From Codonopsis lanceolata (lineage: Eukaryota; Streptophyta; Magnoliopsida; Asterales; Campanulaceae), in the NCBI GenBank assembly GCA_013146195.2, contig CM028377.1, positions 8,408,239 to 8,472,238 of the forward strand: DNA of 64,000 nucleotides, given 5' to 3'. Shown one piece after another: positions 1-12,973 of the stretch. A program made the translations under genes and the position numbers. Within the stretch, counting starts at the first letter, position 1. Every line of letters begins with the position of its first letter. Under the pieces are notes generated by a model. The model was not told where the DNA came from. It worked only from the letters and a program-made list of their open reading frames with translations, and searched no databases.

Positions 1-607
1 TATTAATATTTTTGTAACCTTGATTTATTTGGAAAGGATCGTTTGGGAAGTGAAGTTATATAGACTTCACTTTGGGTAGTAAAATTGTGTTTTTGATTCG
101 AACTTGTATTGTTTTATTAGTACTTGGTTTTTGTGAGCCGACAAATGTTAGTCGAGCCAAGTTGTTTAAATACACATTTATTCTATCTCAAGTTATTTAT
201 ATTGTTGGTTATGTGGTACTCCCAAGCATGTTTAGCCGTTGAGTGTGTAGACTAGAGTCTTAGACTTAGTGTAAAGTTGGGTTCCGGTAACCGTAACGCC
301 GCCGATGACTTGGTTATTTGTGCTATATATATTTGTATTGCATGACAGGAGTTTTGTTCTACGTGCCCAATGTTGCAAGCACGCGTGCGATTCGGACCAA
401 GAGATTTATGATCTCTTTGGTTGTATTTGGTTTGAGCTTGTTAGCTCGGGCGCCACTAGGATATTTTGTTTAGCTTCCGCATATGTTTTAAGTTATTGGC
501 GTATCGCGTAATGGCCTTACCCATTATTTGATATTTGCTTGTTGTTTGCGTGTTTGGCGGCACGACCTTTGGAATTTCGTATTGGGATCCGGGTCGGGTC
601 GTCCACA
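1..607 (+). mobile_element. Right end of a Tekay/Del-like LTR (LTR E)
   Basis: The last 600 bases form the end of a long terminal repeat in plus orientation, finishing GGGTCGGGTCGTCCACA at 607. The same end, reverse-complemented, starts the long LTR at 5261, and the two align over several hundred bases with shared blocks such as the gene-free stretch around GCCGTTGAGTGT and GAGAGATTTA. Long LTRs with TGT...ACA ends are typical of the Tekay/Del chromoviruses. The rest of this element lies left of the window. It is inserted in the third ORF of the Copia element that follows; the 5-bp target duplication would start at 608 but its partner is off-window. The 68-codon ORF at 305-511 shows no domain and I do not treat it as a gene. 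Confidence 0.7.
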
Positions 608-2220
608 TCAATCTGAGACAGGTGGATTCATTCATGGCTGGGCAAGCGGTGAGAAGAAGCTCTCTAAAGAAGGCTGCTGGCGAAGGCCGCTCTTGAAAGC
701 TTCTTTACTCAGCTTCCTCCCCTTCAAAGAAAAGCACCTCATCTTGCTGCGGAGGAGCGGTTCCCAAAAAAGAGGAAAGTTGCTCTTCCTGCTTCACTGC
801 CTTTGCTCATCTGCTGGTCCTCCATCTAGAAAGAAAAGAAATTTCTTTGCTCCATCCGGCTCCTACTTCAATACCCGTGAGGCTTGAACCCACGACGAAG
901 AGGCTGCTCCCTTCGCCCCCGCAAGCGAAAAACCAAACGCCGCAAGCCTTACGAACCATTCATTCCTTTCCCACCTTCCTCTCCAATATCTTCTTCCTCC
1001 CCTCCACTCACTTCTTGGCCCTAGCTTGCTTTGTTGGGAGGAGCGACACCCCTTCTTCTTCCCCATTCCCTCTTGACCCTGCTGTTGTTGAGGAGGAGCA
1101 TTCTTCCCACTGCTCCCAAGCCAAAGCGCCAGACTTCGTAAGAAGTACGTGGCTCTATCACCCTCTCCACCTCAAGACTCTATCCCTTCTCCACCCCATT
1201 CATCGAACCCATCTCCACCATTCTTCCGACACCTCCTAGCCATTATACCGTTGTTTCAAACTACGCTCCATCTACCTCCTCTTCTTCCTTTTCTATGCGA
1301 CCATTTCTCTTCTCTTGCCCCTCACATATCTCTACACTTACGTATCAAACCGCCGCCTTCCCTGCGAAATCTTTCCCCTATTTCTCGATACCTTACTCCT
1401 ATCTCTATCTCTTCGATCTCTACCAAATTCTTTTCCCTCCATCTCCTCTGCCACTCACTCCTTTCTCTTTGACTTCTCCTCCATATCAGACCTTCTCTAT
1501 CCTTCTCCTTCCTCTCCTAACTTCATTCTTCTACCCGACTATCCCTTCCCTTCTTCCCTCTTAGAAGTTTCCTCTTCTTCTTCTGCTTCTCACTTCTCAC
1601 GTGCAGCCTTAGCGACATTGAGGTTGATTCCAAACCCTCTTCTCCTCCAAACCCTGCTTCATCTTCCTCTTCTCCAAACCCTGCTCCTCAACCTTCAACC
1701 AGCCATATTTCTGTCAACCTTAACCCTTCTCTACCTAGTGCTGTTGATCACGCCATTGCGAGCTTCTAGCGAACAACGACCACGGCTAGCTCGGCTTCAA
1801 CAGACAGCGTTTCTTCTATGGCGCAGCGATTGATGTGCTCAACTACGCCTCAATGCTACTCATGCCACTATCTTTGATATAGGGAAGATTGTTGATCAAC
1901 TAGTGAACGACACTGCTCAGGCCTTCACAACTCACAGGTTCCTAGTTCAAGATCAACAAGCTGCTCTGATCGGGATGCTGCACTCTCAACAAATCAGCAT
2001 TCGTGGTCTTTTCAATGAGCTCAAAACCGCCATGGCTCGGGCAATTCTTAGCCGACGAGAAGTTGCTGATTTCACCAATCTGCACCACGTCGAAGAAGCC
2101 AATGCAAGAGCTGCTGCTGCTGAACAGCGTAGGGTTGGTGCCATCAGGGAGGAGAGAGCTACTCACTTCTTGAATCAAGCCCTGATTGAGGAACAGAACC
2201 GACTCAGAAACGTCGAATAG
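608..2220 (+). pseudogene. Decayed third (env-like) ORF of Copia element C1
   Basis: This is the remnant of the extra ORF that some plant Copia elements carry between RNase H and the 3' LTR. The first part (about 631-1836) reads through several frames as Ser/Pro/Leu-rich low-complexity protein with basic clusters, interrupted by stops and frameshifts. The last part is one open segment (1865-2220) predicted to be an alpha-helical coiled coil, ending in a run rich in E, R and A with EEQNRLRNVE before the stop. The Copia element on the other strand at 56924-59914 has the same order: basic Pro/Ser-rich region, then a coiled coil ending EENNRLREEL. The role of these ORFs is unknown; the label env-like is positional. 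The 5' part is cut off by the LTR ending at 607. Confidence 0.6.
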
Positions 2221-2677
2221 CGAGAATCCGAATCTGGTTGGAGACTACTTAGAGCGAAGAGCACTCCCAATCTATTTTGATTACATTGGTATTACGTTCT
2301 ATATTTACGTTGTTAAACCATCTTTGCTTTGACAAAACCTGGCATTTTAAACGGCTTGTTTAATCACGAGATGTCTCAAGTTTCTTTCAAAGTTTAAATT
2401 GCTTCTTTTCGATATATACGCTCAATTTAAACTTAGCGTTTAAATCTTTATATCCTGCATGCATACTTATAGATTTAAACCTTGCTCTTCTTAAGTACTT
2501 TGTCTTAATGTTTTTATCCTGTAAGTACTTAGTCTAGCTATCTCTCTACTAAGACTTCTGCTCTGAGAGGTATGTCTGCTTTTTATAAAAATTTCCTTAA
2601 GACATACTATTATCTCAGTGCATGATCCAAAGTCTGCTCGTAGCTGAGATGATGACATCAACCAAATAGGAGGAGAT
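2221..2677 (+). other. 3' untranslated region and polypurine tract of Copia C1
   Basis: No coding signal is visible between the third ORF and the LTR. The last bases, AATAGGAGGAGAT at 2666-2677, form a polypurine tract immediately before the LTR start TGTTG, as needed for plus-strand priming. The element on the other strand (56549-56561) has the same tract. Confidence 0.75.
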
Positions 2678-3889
2678 TGTTGATTCCTATGATTAGATTT
2701 GGTTGAGTCATCTTCTGATTCTATTGTACAGTAGGCTAAAAGGTCTGCGTACCGATTAGTGTGGCAACTGTCTTAGAATCATTTTGTTTAGAATAGTTTC
2801 TAAGTGTTAGTTCTTAGGCGCTACTGCAAGCTTCTACAGCAGCCCTTGAAGAAACAGCAGACTTTGAAGTCTGCTCAAATAGCGGAAAATCAAAATTGGC
2901 CAAGATCAAGAAACAATGACACGTGTACATCTATTTAGATATTTTTGAAAATATCTAGTCATCATGTCTTCACCAGATTATTTTCAAGAAGTCAACTCTG
3001 CATGATGACAAGCTGCTCGATCAGTATCTGAAAATCAAGGCGAAGACATTACCCGTTTTGGCTAAGAAGACTTTCCAAGCCGCAAAGCTCACTCAGAAAC
3101 ATTACTCGTTTAGTAATGTCTTCTCTGCACACTGCTTGCATCTCGATGACGTGGTTGTTTCTTCTCCCAAAGCGCCGAATTGCAATTAATGCAAAGGAAC
3201 GTTGGACTGAATTATCTCTGATTTTAACCCAACGGTCAAAAGATCTCTTCATGGTATATATTCAAGTGTTGAAGATCTGAAGAAATAACTCTTGCGCAAT
3301 AACTCTTAAGCTTCATCTTCATCACTCAAGCATTCAAGAGATCAAAGGACAAGGGCTAACACTTCACCAAACTTTCTGAAGCTGCAGATCTGCCATCTTA
3401 AATTCTTTCTCAGCTTCATTCTGTTTGTCTTTAAACTGTTCTTTAATTCTGCACGTGTGGAGAACAATTATCTATTGATTGTCTCTCTCACCTCTATACA
3501 CTTGGTTAAAAACTACTTTTGTACACGATCCATTAGAGATCTAAATCATAAACCTAGTGGATAAAACAAGTGCACTTTTAAAATCCAAAGCTAACCACTT
3601 TGGTAGTGGATGTAGTACTATTCACGATGCGAACCACTTCAAATTCTGTGTGCGATTCGGACTCTTCTTATCTTTCACTTTAAGCGTTTATGTTTAACTA
3701 TTCAGATTCTTACGCCTTAACGGCTCCCTTGATAATCTTAGAATCGTTCATTGTTGCCCAAGCACTTCTATTCAAACCTTTTATAAATCTTTAAGAAGTG
3801 CTCTTAAAAGAAAAAGTTTTATAAAAACATAACTAGGCTATTCAACCCCCCCCCTTCTAGCCTAGATTGAGCCTATTTTGGGACCAACA
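2678..3889 (+). mobile_element. 3' LTR of Copia element C1
   Basis: A 1212-bp LTR begins TGTTG directly after a polypurine tract and ends CAACA, a 5-bp inverted terminal pair with TG...CA ends. Near the end it carries a C-run followed by CTTCTAGCCTAG, the motif that closes many plant Copia LTRs, and the related LTR at 55334-56548 has the same arrangement and length. It lands directly on LINE D ORF1 sequence (3890 onward), so this Copia inserted into that LINE. The 5' LTR and the gag-pol part are not in the window. The ORFs inside are not genes. Confidence 0.85.
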
Positions 3890-5254
3890 GCTTTGAAGCC
3901 TGTGAACGAGTGATCCTCACCGTATGGGGTAATGGTGGCTTTTGTGTAGACTTGGCCGAGGCCTTGGGTTGCTCGAGATTAAGAGCATTAAGTGAAGAGT
4001 TGTCATCCGATTCCGTCTCCAAAACTTCAAGAGTTGTAAATCTATTGGGGGAAAGTCGGATGGCAGGCAGGTCCTCATCAAAGGATTGATCAAGAGGAGA
4101 TTCAGAATGTGCATTAGGGTTCTCCGCATCATGTTGGGCGTTAGGGTCTTTATCATTAGCCTCGCTTGAGGGATTGTCTTTATCATTACCATCAACTGAG
4201 ACATGCAAACTGTCCTCATCAGATGACGGAAGCTGAGAAGAAGGCATAGAGGGTTTATTATGAGCATCAACTGTGGGAGGGTTTAAGACTTGAGGAGAGG
4301 TCTCAGTATTGGTATTGGCAGAAGGGTTTGGGAGATCATTGTGGGGAATAGGAGGTTCGGCTTGGACTGTAAGAGCCTCTTTATCGACGTGCATGCTATT
4401 ATCGCATGCAGTCTTCTTTGGAGTCCATCGTTGGCGAGGCGGCTGAGGAATAGGTTGAGGGGGCTGGGGAATAGTTTGAGGGTTTGGTTGAGTAGGTTCT
4501 GAGCGAGGAAGATCGGGGTGTTTAATCCGTCATGTGAGATCGCTATGGCCTTGACGATAACAATGAGAGCAATAAGAGGGTTTATTCTCAGCTTCGATGG
4601 GCTGCCAAAAACTTTGAGAAGAATTGCCATAGTCAATCCAGATACGAGAAGGGCAAGGCTTAAGTAGATCAATCTCAATGCAAACACGAGCGACACTAGG
4701 CCGAGATAGGTTAATGGTTGGCTGATCAAGCATGAGTGGCTTGCCGATTAAGGAGGCTAGAAAGAATAAAGCAGTTTTATTAAACAGATGGATAGGGAGT
4801 CCGTGAAGCGAAAACCAGACCGGAACGATTGAGATCTCCACATCTGGTCTAAAATTGGGAGACCATTTAAAGACACGCATTGGATATTTGCCAAGGTACC
4901 AGTGATCCTTAATCCAAAGCCGCTGATAATCTTCATTGCTGTCGGTCTGAATGAGAATGTGTTTAGAGTCCATATGGCCTATTGAGAACGCTGTTTTGAG
5001 GCCAATAGTATTAAAGTATTTACGGGTAGCCTCCATGGACGCCTCCGCCTTGTGAGAACTTACCAACCAATGCAAAACAAAAACGGTGTTTCAATAATTT
5101 CAGGCGATAGTTTAAGGGAAGGTTCGCCTTTGTAGGTTGATGGAGGTATGGAGAACGGAAGAGGAGTGGAGGGAGAGGAGCAAAGGGCAGCGGCAAAGGT
5201 TTTAGTGGTGGAAGAAGCATGGGGATCAGGCGGCGCCGGCGAAACCTCAGCCAT
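3890..5254 (-). pseudogene. LINE D ORF1: DUF4283 / zinc-knuckle nucleic-acid-binding protein, broken
   Basis: First ORF of a plant L1-type LINE, which encodes an RNA-binding protein thought to coat the element RNA. It starts MAEVSPAPPDP at 5254, matching the MAEVPPMPPDP start of LINE B. The DUF4283 region follows (YKGEPSLKLSPE, then RLWIKDHWYLGKYPMRVFKW and SRPSVARVCIEIDLLKPCPS), then a CCHC zinc knuckle (YCSHCYRQGHSDLT) whose last cysteine codon is now TGA. The C-terminal part (4394-3890) is acidic and Asn/Ser-rich and ends with a TRSQ basic patch. A frameshift lies near 5065 and further breaks near 4530 and 4400. The 3' end is cut off by the Copia LTR at 3889; ORF2 is not in the window. Its 5' UTR is interrupted at 5260 by the next LTR. 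Confidence 0.85.
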
Positions 5255-5260
5255 AGCCGC

Positions 5261-8200
5261 TGTGACGACCCGACCCGTATCTCAATACGAGATCCCAAGG
5301 TCGTGCCATCAGGACAAACCAAGAGACAGACAAGCACCTGCTAAGCATAATGGTGCGAGTCAAAAGACGAGCCAACAAGCTCAAAACAGGAAGGTAAAGC
5401 CATAACGGCAATACAGGAAAATCAAAACCTAAAACCTGCGGAAGCAAAACCATAATGGGACCCGAGCTATCAAGCTCCTGAATGAAAACCACCAAAGAGA
5501 TAGTAAATCTCTCGGCCCAAAAATTCGACGCGTGGCGCAACATTAGACACGCACAACAAACCATCGGCAACCAAGGCCGGCCAATGCAGTAATCCCAACA
5601 CGATAAACAACACTCAACGGCTATTACATGCCGGAGGAACAATTCACTATAACCATCTAATCAATGCTAAACCACCAACCAAATCTCTCGACTAAAACTG
5701 TCGGAGGTGGGAACAACAATAAACCACAACTACAATAAACGAGCCATACATGCTCGAAACAACAAAGGAAATAAATACTAAGGGTACAAATGCTCGGCAA
5801 TACGACCGGCTCCCAAATACACAACCATAATATAACACTATGATCTACCCAAGTAAAGTCTACATAACTTTACAATCGAGCCTCACAAAAATACAACATA
5901 ATAATAAATAACTCCAAGCTTTTGACTTGGAAGACCACCTGCTAAAAGTCGTTATCCGAAGCCGCTGCGCGTACTAACGGGATCACTGCACACACTAGGG
6001 AAAACAATCACACGGAGTGAGTCATAATGACCCAGTAAGTTTCTAAATGCAACATGTAGCATATTATGACATGGCATGGCATAAATGCATAAACATATAA
6101 AATCATGGTATCATGCTAGTATACCATCATGAAACATGTACTTAATTTTTAAGCACATAAACTCACATAAACCAAGTAGCATTTTATCTTTCATATAAAT
6201 GCTCATAAATAAACATTAACGAAGAAATGTCGAACCGTTACTATCAAATCCGGGTTCAAAACCCAACCAACTTACCATAATATCAAATCTCAAACCATGA
6301 TTCGGGCTCAATTCCCAATCAATAATACCACAGGGTTCCGTCCCCAATAATCACAACTCATCGATTTCCTTTAATGAGTACTCGTTACATTCATCCGATC
6401 TCGGATGAGAAATGAGAGCTCGATGTCTAGCTAGATGGCATAACTCGAGATCACATCCCACTATTGGCCAAATAGTGAGGAGAAAGGGAACCAATGCAAC
6501 GATTCATAGCGATTGTTTCCAAAGACTATGAATCGTCCCATTGCCGACACAACAACCAAACCCGCCAGCTGGACTTTAAACCAAACCATCAAGTAAATGT
6601 TTACTTGCATAAACCAATGAGACCAAATTCATAATTATCGGACTCATTAAACCATGTAGGACATAATGCTCTACAACAACCTCATAAACCATGCACATAA
6701 TTGCATATAACCACGTAGGACATAATGCTCTACGAAATCTCATAAACCATGCACATAATTGCATAAAATCAAGTAGGACATAATGCTCTACCAAACATCA
6801 TGAATAATGCATATATTTGCATATAACCATTGTGATCAACTAACTTACAAGTTTAGTTTAAAAACAACATATTGAGGTATTCATTATTCCTCAAGTCATT
6901 AACCCATTCAAGCATAGCTTATCAGCTTAGTAAAAAATATAATGTGAGGTCTTCCTAAATCCTCAACTCAAATCAAACCAAGACTACTACGCTAGTCTCA
7001 AAATATCCACCAATCAAGACTTATTATTTTAGTCTTTATTCTAAGTACACCGGACTCAATCATAGTCCTAATCGTCATACATGATCGATAACACCAACAC
7101 CATACTTAAAACATCATGACTACCCCGTAGTCACTTCGCACAAGTGTTTTCATATGTACGCAACAAAAATCCTTGAGAAGAGGATTCTCTCTTAATCTTC
7201 TCTTAAACAATCTCGAGACCTTTTGCGGGTCTCAATTATCCCATGCTCTAACAAGCATGCTTAAAACATATTTCTAATAAATCTTCATACCATGAATGTC
7301 TCCATTGGACACAAACCAAAGACCCGGTGTGCACAAACACAACCCAAGCAAACCCAAACATTGTAGGGTTTCAACCCAAGGCTCTTCATCATTTTATTGG
7401 CCTTAATACGACTCCGTTGAGTCTTACTAACACATTTCATTCTTTATGTGTTCTATAAATTCACACCGTAATAATTTCTTAAGGTTTATAACCAAATCTC
7501 AATAGTCATTCGGGCTTAATTCCCAAGACTAAAAACCCACAAAACACATCACAATCACCAACCATTTAAAGTTTGGAAGTTATGTTCTTCCCTCCATTAA
7601 CCAAACGAAATCCAATCATCGTAGGATTTCAACCCAAGTTTGCTTAACATATTATCAAGCCTATAATGACTCCGTTGAGTCTAATCTACCCTTTCTAAAA
7701 TTTTAGGGCATAGAAGCTATGGTTCTCAATTCTCCCTATATTCATAACTATCAACAATAGCCATCATCCCGGGTTCGTTTAACTCACATAAACCCGACAA
7801 AACCTTCACTAATATAACATAGAATGAATTCATCATTTTGAGCACAATTTCGTTTAGCTCATCTTACCAATCATAATTCCAAATTCATGATTAAATCATA
7901 CAACCTAGTTTAATATACTCTATTAAGCATATAAAACATAGTAATCAAGCTCACTTCATTAATTTAGCAAGCTAAACCAAATTTGGGCAAAACACCCTCC
8001 AAGTATCTCAACCAAACCAACATCAAACTCATGGATAATCAACATACCCAAGTTCAATAGACTAATTAGAACATGAATTTCACATATTTCATGGTCTCAC
8101 ATAGGTCAATCCCATTCTAACATCAATTTGAAAACCTAGGGTTCATGCTTCTCTACAAACCCTAACAATGGCTTCCATTGACCTCACATAGCACAAATGA

Positions 8201-9482
8201 TTGTTTCCCTAGGGTCAATGGAGCCTAAAAATCAAAGGAAGAGAGGTAGAAACTTACCAAACTCAGCCCTCACAAAACAGATTTTCGGATTCTTGGAGAT
8301 GGGTGTTGTTACCTTCAACCTACTCTTCAAAATCAAGGTGTAGCTTGGGGGAAGAAGACCTCTACCAATGGCCACCAAGGAGGGACCCTTCAAGAGCCCT
8401 AGAACCTCCTCTCACAAGCTCTCTCTCAAGTTTTCTGTTGGGTGTTTGCAGAAAACGAAAATGGAAGGGCTGTTAGAATGAGAGAGAAATCAGATTTGGG
8501 GTTTAAATAGGGGGGATTAAATCCTCTAATCAAGCCACTAATCAACCCCTAATAACTCTAATAGGTGTTTAGGACATGTTTAGGCTAAGTAGGAGGGTTT
8601 AGGTTAGGTTTAAAATGGGTTTAGGGGGGTTAAATTTCGAACAGTGCACAAAAGGGATCAAAATCCCGTAAACTGAGTTCAGGGACCAATGCGGTCGCTT
8701 CATCCAAGTGTGATGCGAGCGCATCACACTATTCCTCAGCCAAAAACTCTTTTGTTGATCCTTGCTCGGTTTCGGTCGTTCCCGCATGCATCCTCGAGCC
8801 TTAAAGCTTCGAAATGGCTCACAATTGAACCCTAAAAGTCCTTAAACATTAAACTAATTCATTCAAGTCTCAAACCACTTTTAAAGTAGGTCTAGACTCA
8901 CAAAAACAACACCCGAAACAACCCGGCAAAACCGCGCAAGACGTAACAACTTACTATCGAAACGTCGAATGAAACCGCAAACCGACGGGTAATAACCCAT
9001 GATTGTAAACACTTATTAGGGCTACAAAATAGGCCTGAATGCCTCCCAGATGATGCTCAACAGATAGGGGAAATAGGCTCGAAAGACTAGACGTTCGCCC
9101 GGCTCAATCTCAAACTACGCGATAAGGAGAATCGCTATTCTCGAGGCGTCAAAACTTCGCGAGACTTATGGAATACATCCAATTAGAAGTCTAACACATC
9201 TAAACATGTTATTTAATCATCATGTAAAGATCTGGGACCAAATCGAGGTCAGAAACACAAAACCCGAATAAACTCTCAATCGCGTTGCATTTCGACTATC
9301 TTCGGGTTACGACTTGTGACTTTAGCAAGTCAACAACTAAATGGCATCTCTTAAAAGTATTTTGATCTTAATATGGTCTCTCATACATATCTAGACTCTC
9401 TCACAACCAAACGAGCAATCATCCAAAGAAGAAATGCGAGCATTGCACGCAATTCAAGCTAACCGGGAATCGGGATCTTACA
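5261..9482 (-). mobile_element. 4.2 kb LTR of a Tekay/Del-like Gypsy element (3' LTR)
   Basis: On the minus strand this LTR starts TGTAAGATCCC at 9482 and ends GGGTCGTCACA at 5261, giving TGT...ACA ends. Directly before its start (plus 9483-9500) is a polypurine tract, AAGGGGGAGAGGA on the minus strand, preceded by GAATTCGGGACGAATTC, the usual pre-LTR sequence in these chromoviruses. Length of 4222 bp is within the range known for Tekay/Del LTRs. It sits 6 bp upstream of the LINE D ORF1 start, so it inserted into that LINE's 5' UTR. Its body holds no significant ORF, only the short tandem repeat listed separately. Confidence 0.8.
6640..6835. repeat. Tandem repeat, about 59 bp x 3, inside the Tekay LTR
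   Basis: Three imperfect units each carry GTAGGACATAATGCTCTAC followed by CATAAACCATGCACATAATTG; the shared word begins at 6656, 6715 and 6773, giving periods of 59 and 58 bp. Tandem repeats of this size are common in the U3 part of long plant LTRs. The ORF crossing it (6576-6794, minus) only reflects the repeat. Confidence 0.8.
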
Positions 9483-11223
9483 TCCTCTCCCCCTTAAAAA
9501 GAATTCGTCCCGAATTCTAAACCGTATCTTAAACTAATTCTAGGTCATCATCCCAACATGAAATACCCAGACACCACTACGGTGTCTTACAATCCCGAGT
9601 GAACACTCGATGCTCAAAACCACAAACCTAGACTCAGTCTCCGAGTCTACCATCACAATAACCAAACCAAGTATATGAGGATCAAACTACCGTGATCCCA
9701 AACTCAGGTTTCGAAACCTCTCAATAGGCACAACAACGTTAAACTCTCTTTAGATTGAAAATATTATGACTCGTATTCGAGTCGCGAAAACACATATGAA
9801 CAATACTAACCAAACCCGTACTCAAACCCCAACGTTTAACATGAAACAAGTTCAAGCACATCATAACCTTCAACTACGGAAACTATTTGTTCCGGGGCAC
9901 ATCATAAAATTTGTGCATAACAGACCTTAAGTAGCAAGTAATAATTGCCTATAGAGCAATTTTCAACCAATCGAGACAATCAAGTCGACATTCCAAGCCA
10001 CGCAATAATACTCGCGATCTCCTATCGCGGGTAAGAACACATAAGAGTGCAACAATGAAATGTTTTGAAAATTCTTTTTCATTTAGGTCCATTCCTTTTG
10101 GTAATGGGTATAGTCGATTCTACCACGATTCATACCAATCCTAGTCCAACAACGATCACTTTTGATCACCAATTTAGGGTACCGGCTAAATTGGATATTC
10201 AAAAGCTTTTCGTTGCAAGGATGCGAAGGTTCATGATAAAAAGGTTTTAAGCATCCTTTAATAGTCTCCTACGCTAAGGAAATGAATGAGCAGGAGATAA
10301 CAATTTATGAAATGCGAATTTAATATACCACAAAATAGATGCATCAAGTAGGTGTTCCCTACAACTAATGCACATAACTGAATAAAATCAAGTCAAGTAA
10401 CAAGGTCTATTACCTTGACAAACAACAACCATATTTTACCACAAAACTCGCGGCACCTAGCACGCAACCATGAAAACTCGCTAGAAGTCACCACGATCGA
10501 CTCGGCTACTAGTAGTCGTAACGCCATACTTCACAAATCCAACCTTTCTTAAGCCCTAGACCAAGTCTACAACAGCACGATATTCTAACGTCCCCAAAAC
10601 ACCAAAACTTCAACAACATTGCGGTGAAACATCATATTTGTTCACGCATTAAAATCAACCCATAGATCGTAATACTTAACCTTCGCACTTACCGCGTGTA
10701 TCCTACTCGCATAATAATCATATACAATATTATCGATGTATATTATTCATCACCTTAAACATATCCCCATATGATATACAAGTATCATATCAAACCAATA
10801 AATATCATCATAATTCATGCTTCATATATATATACATATATATACGAATATTCATACCCGGCTCTTAATATAGGCCGACAAAACCGTGAACCCCATAAAA
10901 CCATTGGTTACTATCATCGTAACACAAATTCATCCTCAATGCTCTTTATATATAGTATAGTCCTATAAATATATAGACTACACAAGAATCCAACATTAAA
11001 CTATGTGTGTGATTACCTACCGGCAATTCACAAATCAAATAATACCACAAACCAAGATCTCATTGGGGCTTTATCCCCAATCAAACAATAAACCAACAAT
11101 ATGCACACCATGTAATGTATGTATGAATGCACATGAGCTACCGATAAGACGTGTACTCATAATAACAACAATAGTAGTAATCAGTATAATATATATACGA
11201 GAACGCACTTCTTCTAGCCTGGA
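9483..11223 (-). mobile_element. Non-coding interior of the Tekay-like element, up to the gap
   Basis: This stretch adjoins the polypurine tract of the 4.2 kb LTR, so in an autonomous chromovirus it should encode the integrase C-terminus and chromodomain on the minus strand. I see no minus-strand ORF above about 60 codons and no pol motif in 1.7 kb. The element therefore looks non-autonomous (a large LTR element without genes) or heavily decayed. The small plus-strand ORFs at 10065-10250 and 10771-10968 have no recognisable domain. The AT-rich part 10740-10980 has runs of TATA-like sequence. It ends at a scaffold gap, so the 5' LTR is not seen. Confidence 0.55.
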
Positions 11224-11323
11224 NNNNNNNNNNNNNNNNNNNNNNNNNNNNNNNNNNNNNNNNNNNNNNNNNNNNNNNNNNNNNNNNNNNNNNNNNNNNN
11301 NNNNNNNNNNNNNNNNNNNNNNN
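11224..11323. other. Assembly gap, 100 N
   Basis: Exactly 100 N, the usual placeholder for a scaffold join of unknown length. ORFs reported across it (11003-11494) are artefacts. Confidence 0.99.
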
Positions 11324-11985
11324 AATTTGGGTGCTATAAATAATTGGATAGGTGGTGTTATCGAATTGCTCGTATGACCCATGATCTCTCATTCTCTTTT
11401 CTTTCTTTGGATTGTCACATTGTTTGATTTTGGAAAGTAATAGTCGGGATTGTTTGAGGATATTTTTTACGAACTGGAAATAGGGGATGTGCAAGTAAGA
11501 TTGAGTAAGATGTGTCGCCCTTTTCTCTCAATCTCACTCTTCTCATAATCCTAAATTTGGAAACTCTGGTTTTGTCTATTAATAAAGCTGCTTTGCCCAT
11601 AAATGGAAACTATGAGACCTCACTTATCTTTTGAGTTTCTTTGTGGGAGAGAGAGAGAGGTCATTGGCAGATTTGCTTGGTGCTTTCATAGCTAATAAAG
11701 GGTGTGTTTTCTATGGGCATAATATCTTGAAATTAAGATTAATCCGTGCGTGTCTTTGTGCAACTTCGTTTGAAGCATCGTGGAGCTAGTCATATTTGAT
11801 GACGATTTGGGAAGAAATGTGCTCCATCAAAAGAAAGATTGATTGAAGACACTACCTTAAATTTTTTGCTTAGTGTATACAATCTGTTCATGCGAATGAT
11901 TTTACATTCAGTGCGGATAAAACACAGATCCTTTCATGTAGGAGATAGATGGGCTCGGATCCTTTGCATCATTTCATGTGAGGAG
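11324..11985. other. Unassigned AT-rich DNA left of the solo LTR
   Basis: No coding region, terminal repeat or RNA gene is recognisable. There is a (GA) microsatellite-like run near 11648. The ORF at 11839-12078 runs into the solo LTR at 11986 and so cannot be a real reading frame as it stands. Confidence 0.5.
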
Positions 11986-12973
11986 TGTAACACCCGGGAT
12001 CACTTGCGTTTAGTTAATTGCATTTATATGGTGTTCATGTGCTTAATGGTTTGTTTGAGAATTTTATGTGTGGATTAATTAGCTAAATTAGCCTTCAATT
12101 TATAGCCATAGGGTGGTCTTGGTTTGATGGATTTAAGTCTAAGTGCTAAAGCCTTGAAGTTTGAATTTGAAATCATTTTAACTCTTAATGTGCTGTTTGG
12201 ACACTTGTTACTAGAAGTGTCATAACTTTCCGTAGATTTAGCAGAATTGCATTCATTTTGTTTTGTTAGAAAGCTAACTCTTAGAGCTTTCCAATGGTAC
12301 CTTATTTGTAACTTTTAGCCTCATGGATCAGTACCAGATTTAATTGGAAGTCGGCATAATTCTGCTAAGTTATTGGACAGCCTTGAGTTTTAGCAATTTT
12401 TGCCATAGGTTTTGACCTATCAAATGATATTCATTTTGGTCCATTTATTTCCCTAATTCAACCTTTATGTACCTAATTTATGTTGGTATTGATCCATTGT
12501 GAAAATAGGTTAATTTTGAGAGCGTTTGGAGCTGGTTTGGAAGCCAAAAACTATGACTGTTCGGAAGTTGTTTCTGGACACCTGTTACTGTTTTAACCAT
12601 AACTTGGGCTAGAGATACTGAAATATTGTTCCGTAAATTGGAATAGAAAGTAGACTCATACACCTTTCCATGAATACCTTATTTTAATTTTTCGGCCTTG
12701 TGGTATGATTTTGGCATTGGTTTGAATTGGACCGCACTGCCGCCTTGTTTCAGTGCTGAATCAAATTTCAGACATTTTCACGCACTGTTTTGAGGTAGCA
12801 AATGACATCAGAATTGATTGATTTCTTTTCCTACTTATAGCCTTGTGTGTGTACTATAACGTTTATTTTCATTACAATTTAATTTGAGTTGATTTGATCT
12901 GAGTTTAAGATTTGGCTAACTAGGAGCGCACCGACTTGTAATTCCAAGTAGGAATTAAGGTTGGGGAGTTACA
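11986..12973 (+). mobile_element. Solo LTR of a Tekay/Del-like Gypsy element with 5-bp TSD
   Basis: The 988-bp unit starts TGTAACACCCGGG and ends GGGGAGTTACA, so the ends are a 6-bp inverted repeat (TGTAAC/GTTACA). It is flanked by a perfect 5-bp duplication, AGGAG at 11981-11985 and AGGAG at 12974-12978. No internal element sequence is present, so this is a solo LTR left by recombination between the two LTRs of one element. The inner part contains blocks such as GACACTTGTTACTAGAAGTG and CCATAACTTGGGCTAGAGA. About 575 bp of it recurs at 15640-16225. Orientation is assigned from the TGTAACACCC start and is less certain. Confidence 0.9.

Noticed and set aside
528..1833. Four overlapping plus-strand ORFs as host genes
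   Set aside because: They are shifted pieces of one Ser/Pro-rich region in a Copia third ORF; none has a domain and codon reading changes frame repeatedly.
11003..11494. ORFs of 103-124 codons around the first gap
   Set aside because: They read through 100 N and exist only because N does not create stops; the same holds for 53339-53712.
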